Of a stretch of 55,607 nucleotides of DNA, positions 53,667 to 55,607 are shown piece after piece. The notes under the pieces were generated by a model that saw only the letters and a program-made list of their open reading frames with translations, was not told where the DNA came from and made no database searches. The stretch covers positions 142,018 through 197,624 of the forward strand of contig DHVE01000080.1 in the NCBI GenBank assembly GCA_002412495.1. The letters are read 5' to 3'. This stretch comes from Betaproteobacteria bacterium UBA5216 (GTDB taxonomy: Bacteria; Pseudomonadota; Gammaproteobacteria; Burkholderiales; SG8-41). The translations under genes and the position numbers were made by a program. How positions within the stretch are numbered: position 1 is the stretch's first letter; each line of letters opens with the position of its first letter.

Positions 53667-54116
53667 TTAGTAGCGACCGCGGCGCGGAATACTGGTGGAA
53701 TCGAGGTACTGCAAAGTCGAGGGGTTATTGCAATCCGCGCCGCGATTGCGTTCGCATTCGGCCTTGACCGCGGCCATGCGCTGTTCCTGTGGCGACTGCG
53801 GAGCTTGTAGCGGAATTACCGATGCCGCGGGCGGTGGCGGCAGCGAGTGCCGCTCCGAATAGCGATAGTTTTCACGCGGTGAATAACCGCCCGTATACCC
53901 GCCCCGCCCTTGTTGCGCGGGGGCGATATTTACTTTTTTAGCATCTTTTCCGTCAACCGGCGGCGTTTGGGAATAGGTGACGTTGCCGTCCTTGTCCACC
54001 ACCTTGTAAGCCTTGCGCTCCTGCGCGAAGACGGCGCCTTGAAACACCCACAGCAACGCCAGCAGCCCGCAACCAGCGATGCGTTTCCCCGCGCCAAAAT
54101 TCCTTGCCGACTTCAT
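53667..54116 (-). CDS. DUF4124 domain-containing exported protein
   Basis: This 149-residue protein has a signal peptide (ending AVFAQ) followed by the DUF4124 strand motif YKVVDKDGNVTYSQTPP (about 37-53). The rest is Pro/Arg/Tyr-rich and probably disordered, ending in a Cys-containing helix (AECERNRGADCNN). The family is common in the periplasm of beta- and gammaproteobacteria and its function is unknown. It lies 14 bases after the J-domain-like gene and is likely cotranscribed with it. Confidence 0.85.
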   Translation of the reverse strand: MKSARNFGAGKRIAGCGLLALLWVFQGAVFAQERKAYKVVDKDGNVTYSQTPPVDGKDAKKVNIAPAQQGRGGYTGGYSPRENYRYSERHSLPPPPAASVIPLQAPQSPQEQRMAAVKAECERNRGADCNNPSTLQYLDSTSIPRRGRY

Positions 54117-54130
54117 GATTAACGGGTTGA

Positions 54131-54856
54131 TTAACAGGAGATGTTACGACCGTAGCGCTCGCGCTCAAGGCGGCAGAGTTCGGCCTTATCGCGCGCCAAA
54201 GCCTGACGCGCCGCGGCGGCGGCCTGCGCCTCTTCGCGTTTGCGGCGCGCCTCTTCCGCGCGCTCGGCATTTGCCGCGCCACGCGCCTGTGCCTGATCAA
54301 ACGAAGAAAGCCCGCGGTTCATGATGGCATCGGAACGCACATCGTTGCGGTATTGCCGCACCGCCGACTGCTGCTCATAGTAGGCGCTTCGCGCCTGCGC
54401 CCGTTGCTCGCGCTCGCGTTCCAGGGCGATCCGGTCCGCCTCAGCTTCGGCCTTGGCTTTTTCCTCGGCCTCTTTGGCCTTGGCCGCCGCGATGACTTTT
54501 TCCGCCTCCAGCCGTGCCTGGGTTTGCTGGTGCTTGAAGTAGAAACCACCCAGACTCAACACTACGATACCCACGATAATCAATTTGGGCACGGTCCAGA
54601 ACGGCTCGATAACCTGCACGTTGCCCAGCGCGGCGGCTGACCGCTGGTCAAGCTTCTTGTCGTATTGCGCGCGCAATTCAGCATTGCTTAAGGTCAGGAA
54701 GGCGTCTTTGATGGCCTCCGACTGAAATCGTGCGTCGGCACTCGTTGCGTTCGACGTGTCAAACTTGGCGGATAGCCGTTCATACGCCGCGCGTATGGAT
54801 TCCGCCGAAGCGGAATTGCTGACTTCCAGCAGGTCATACAATGTTTTGCCGGCCAT
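54131..54856 (-). CDS. J-domain-like membrane protein without HPD motif
   Basis: The ATG at 54856 has an AAAGG ribosome site and gives 241 residues. The N-terminal 65 residues follow a DnaJ J-domain (TLYDLLEVSNSASAESIRAAY, then IKDAFLTLSNAELRAQYDK), but the HPD tripeptide that stimulates Hsp70 is missing; the sequence there is KFDTSNAT. A transmembrane helix (about 90-108), a long charged Ala/Glu/Lys/Arg coiled coil and a C-terminal Cys motif (CRLERERYGRNISC) follow. It cannot act as a classical DnaK cochaperone and may use the fold for binding. The frame beyond 54856 is unlikely to be coding. Confidence 0.83.
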   Translation of the reverse strand: MAGKTLYDLLEVSNSASAESIRAAYERLSAKFDTSNATSADARFQSEAIKDAFLTLSNAELRAQYDKKLDQRSAAALGNVQVIEPFWTVPKLIIVGIVVLSLGGFYFKHQQTQARLEAEKVIAAAKAKEAEEKAKAEAEADRIALEREREQRAQARSAYYEQQSAVRQYRNDVRSDAIMNRGLSSFDQAQARGAANAERAEEARRKREEAQAAAAARQALARDKAELCRLERERYGRNISC

Positions 54857-55376
54857 GCACTTACCTTTCACGAAATGCCATTCGGTTACACCACGCTGCC
54901 GCGAGACATCCCGTACTGTAGCGCAATTCCGCAGCGGCAGGCGGCGCGGACACTGATGCGGGGCGGATGCCCAAACCCGCGAAAGCATGTCGCTTTGTTC
55001 GTGACGGGCGCCATAACAAAACGGCGCCATCTCTCCAATTATTTGTTTAAAAAGATATTTTTATAGCATTTACGACATTTTCTTCACATCAGTTTCATCT
55101 GCCTCGGTCGTGGCAAAACGATTCACGAAACGTTTTTCGCGCAGCTTGTTGTGCTCTCACAACAATCGCAACAACCTTGTCGCCGGTTCTCATTCACCAT
55201 GCCGCGCAAGGTCGCCGGGCCGTACCGGAATGAACCGGCCATCGCAAGCGCGGTTCGCCACCGCGAAAATGTCGCCCGTGCTCACGGAGTAAAATCACCA
55301 GGAGGCGCGCGCTTGCGTGTGCCGACCCCGCTGTCTTCGCTTGACGTCCCACCGCTGCATTATTAGATACCCTCCC
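54857..55376. other. Intergenic region before the TauE/SafE gene
   Basis: These 520 bases hold the upstream regions of the J-like gene (leftward) and the permease gene (rightward). An AT-rich stretch covers about 55035-55095. TTGTTGTG-CTCT-CACAACAA (55146-55165) is a perfect 8-base-pair hairpin without a T-run. I see no clear promoter boxes and no credible gene; the short open frames lack ribosome sites and known motifs. Confidence 0.45.
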
Positions 55377-55607
55377 ATGCCCGGCTTCGAATCGCTGCCC
55401 CTGCACATCATTTTGTGGATCGCCTTTGTGCTGGCTTTTGCCGGCGCGGTGCAGGGTGCACTGGGGCTTGGTTTTCCGATGCTGGCGACACCGATGATCA
55501 CCGCTGTCAGCGATATGCGAACCGCGGTCATCGTCGTGCTGTTACCATGTGTGGCGACCACGATAACCAATATCGTCATGACCGGGCAGTTCCTGCCGAC
55601 GTTGCGG
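55377..55607 (+). CDS. Sulfite exporter TauE/SafE-family permease (cut by window edge)
   Basis: The frame opens at the ATG at 55377 and runs 77 codons to the window edge. Two hydrophobic helices are visible, with the family motif AGAVQGALGLGFPMLATPM (the Gly-rich QGxxGxGgg-like loop of TauE/SafE) and TAVIVVLLPCVATTITN. The family exports sulfite or other organosulfur or small anions across the inner membrane. No ribosome site is clear before the ATG. Confidence 0.8.
   Translation, partial: MPGFESLPLHIILWIAFVLAFAGAVQGALGLGFPMLATPMITAVSDMRTAVIVVLLPCVATTITNIVMTGQFLPTLR

Noticed and set aside
1..55607. CRISPR array or transposase gene
   Set aside because: No regularly spaced direct repeats and no DDE, tyrosine or serine recombinase motifs were seen anywhere in the window.

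Overview
The window reads as chromosome of a GC-rich betaproteobacterium of the Burkholderiales/Nitrosomonadales type. The basis is gene order (argH facing an AlgZ/AlgR-type pair, hemC-hemD-hemX-hemY, aroQ-accB-accC-prmA next to a tlpA/dsbD/cutA run), several tripartite-tricarboxylate (Bug) binding proteins, a cytochrome c5-type protein and DUF3426/DUF4124 proteins. No 16S rRNA or other species marker is present, so I do not name a genus.

Region 1 (1-15362) is a Lap-type surface adhesin system. The N-terminal ~965 residues of a giant adhesin run off the left edge of the window; they carry a retention module, a TAAG cleavage site, and Calx-beta, VCBS and DUF5801-like repeats. On the same strand lie lapG (periplasmic protease), lapD (degenerate GGDEF/EAL receptor), lapB (ABC exporter), lapC (membrane-fusion protein), a LuxR-type regulator with a weakened receiver domain, a TolC-type outer-membrane channel, a small conserved protein and an M23 endopeptidase. 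A kinase-fold phosphotransferase gene sits on the opposite strand between this run and the adhesin. By analogy with Pseudomonas, high c-di-GMP would make LapD hold LapG, so the adhesin stays plugged in the TolC pore; low c-di-GMP would free LapG to cut it and release the cell.

Region 2 (15684-29962) is housekeeping. It holds tRNA-Arg(CCG), a c5-like cytochrome, apaH, an acyltransferase, a glycine-zipper lipoprotein, a PfkB-family (adenosine) kinase and mscL. A long leftward run follows (SDR-type protein, cutA, dsbD, tlpA, aroQ, accB, accC, prmA, a zinc-ribbon DUF3426 protein, gcvH, tpx, dgkA).

Region 3 (29971-39339) holds a ferredoxin-FAD-NAD reductase, an alpha/beta-hydrolase-fold protein lacking its nucleophilic serine, a phosphofructokinase, two Bug binding proteins and the hemC-hemD-hemX-hemY block.

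Region 4 (39338-50338) looks like an accessory insertion between hemC and algR. It holds a periplasmic thioredoxin, a PQQ dehydrogenase with the DYD motif of lanthanide enzymes, two more Bug proteins flanking a structured repeat, an MDR oxidoreductase, a 1005-residue VIT/VWA/DUF2135 protein, an NHL-type propeller lipoprotein and a PhyH-type dioxygenase.

Region 5 (50375-55607) holds the LytTR regulator and its sensor kinase, argH, a DUF4124 protein, a J-domain-like membrane protein without HPD, and the start of a TauE/SafE permease cut by the right edge.
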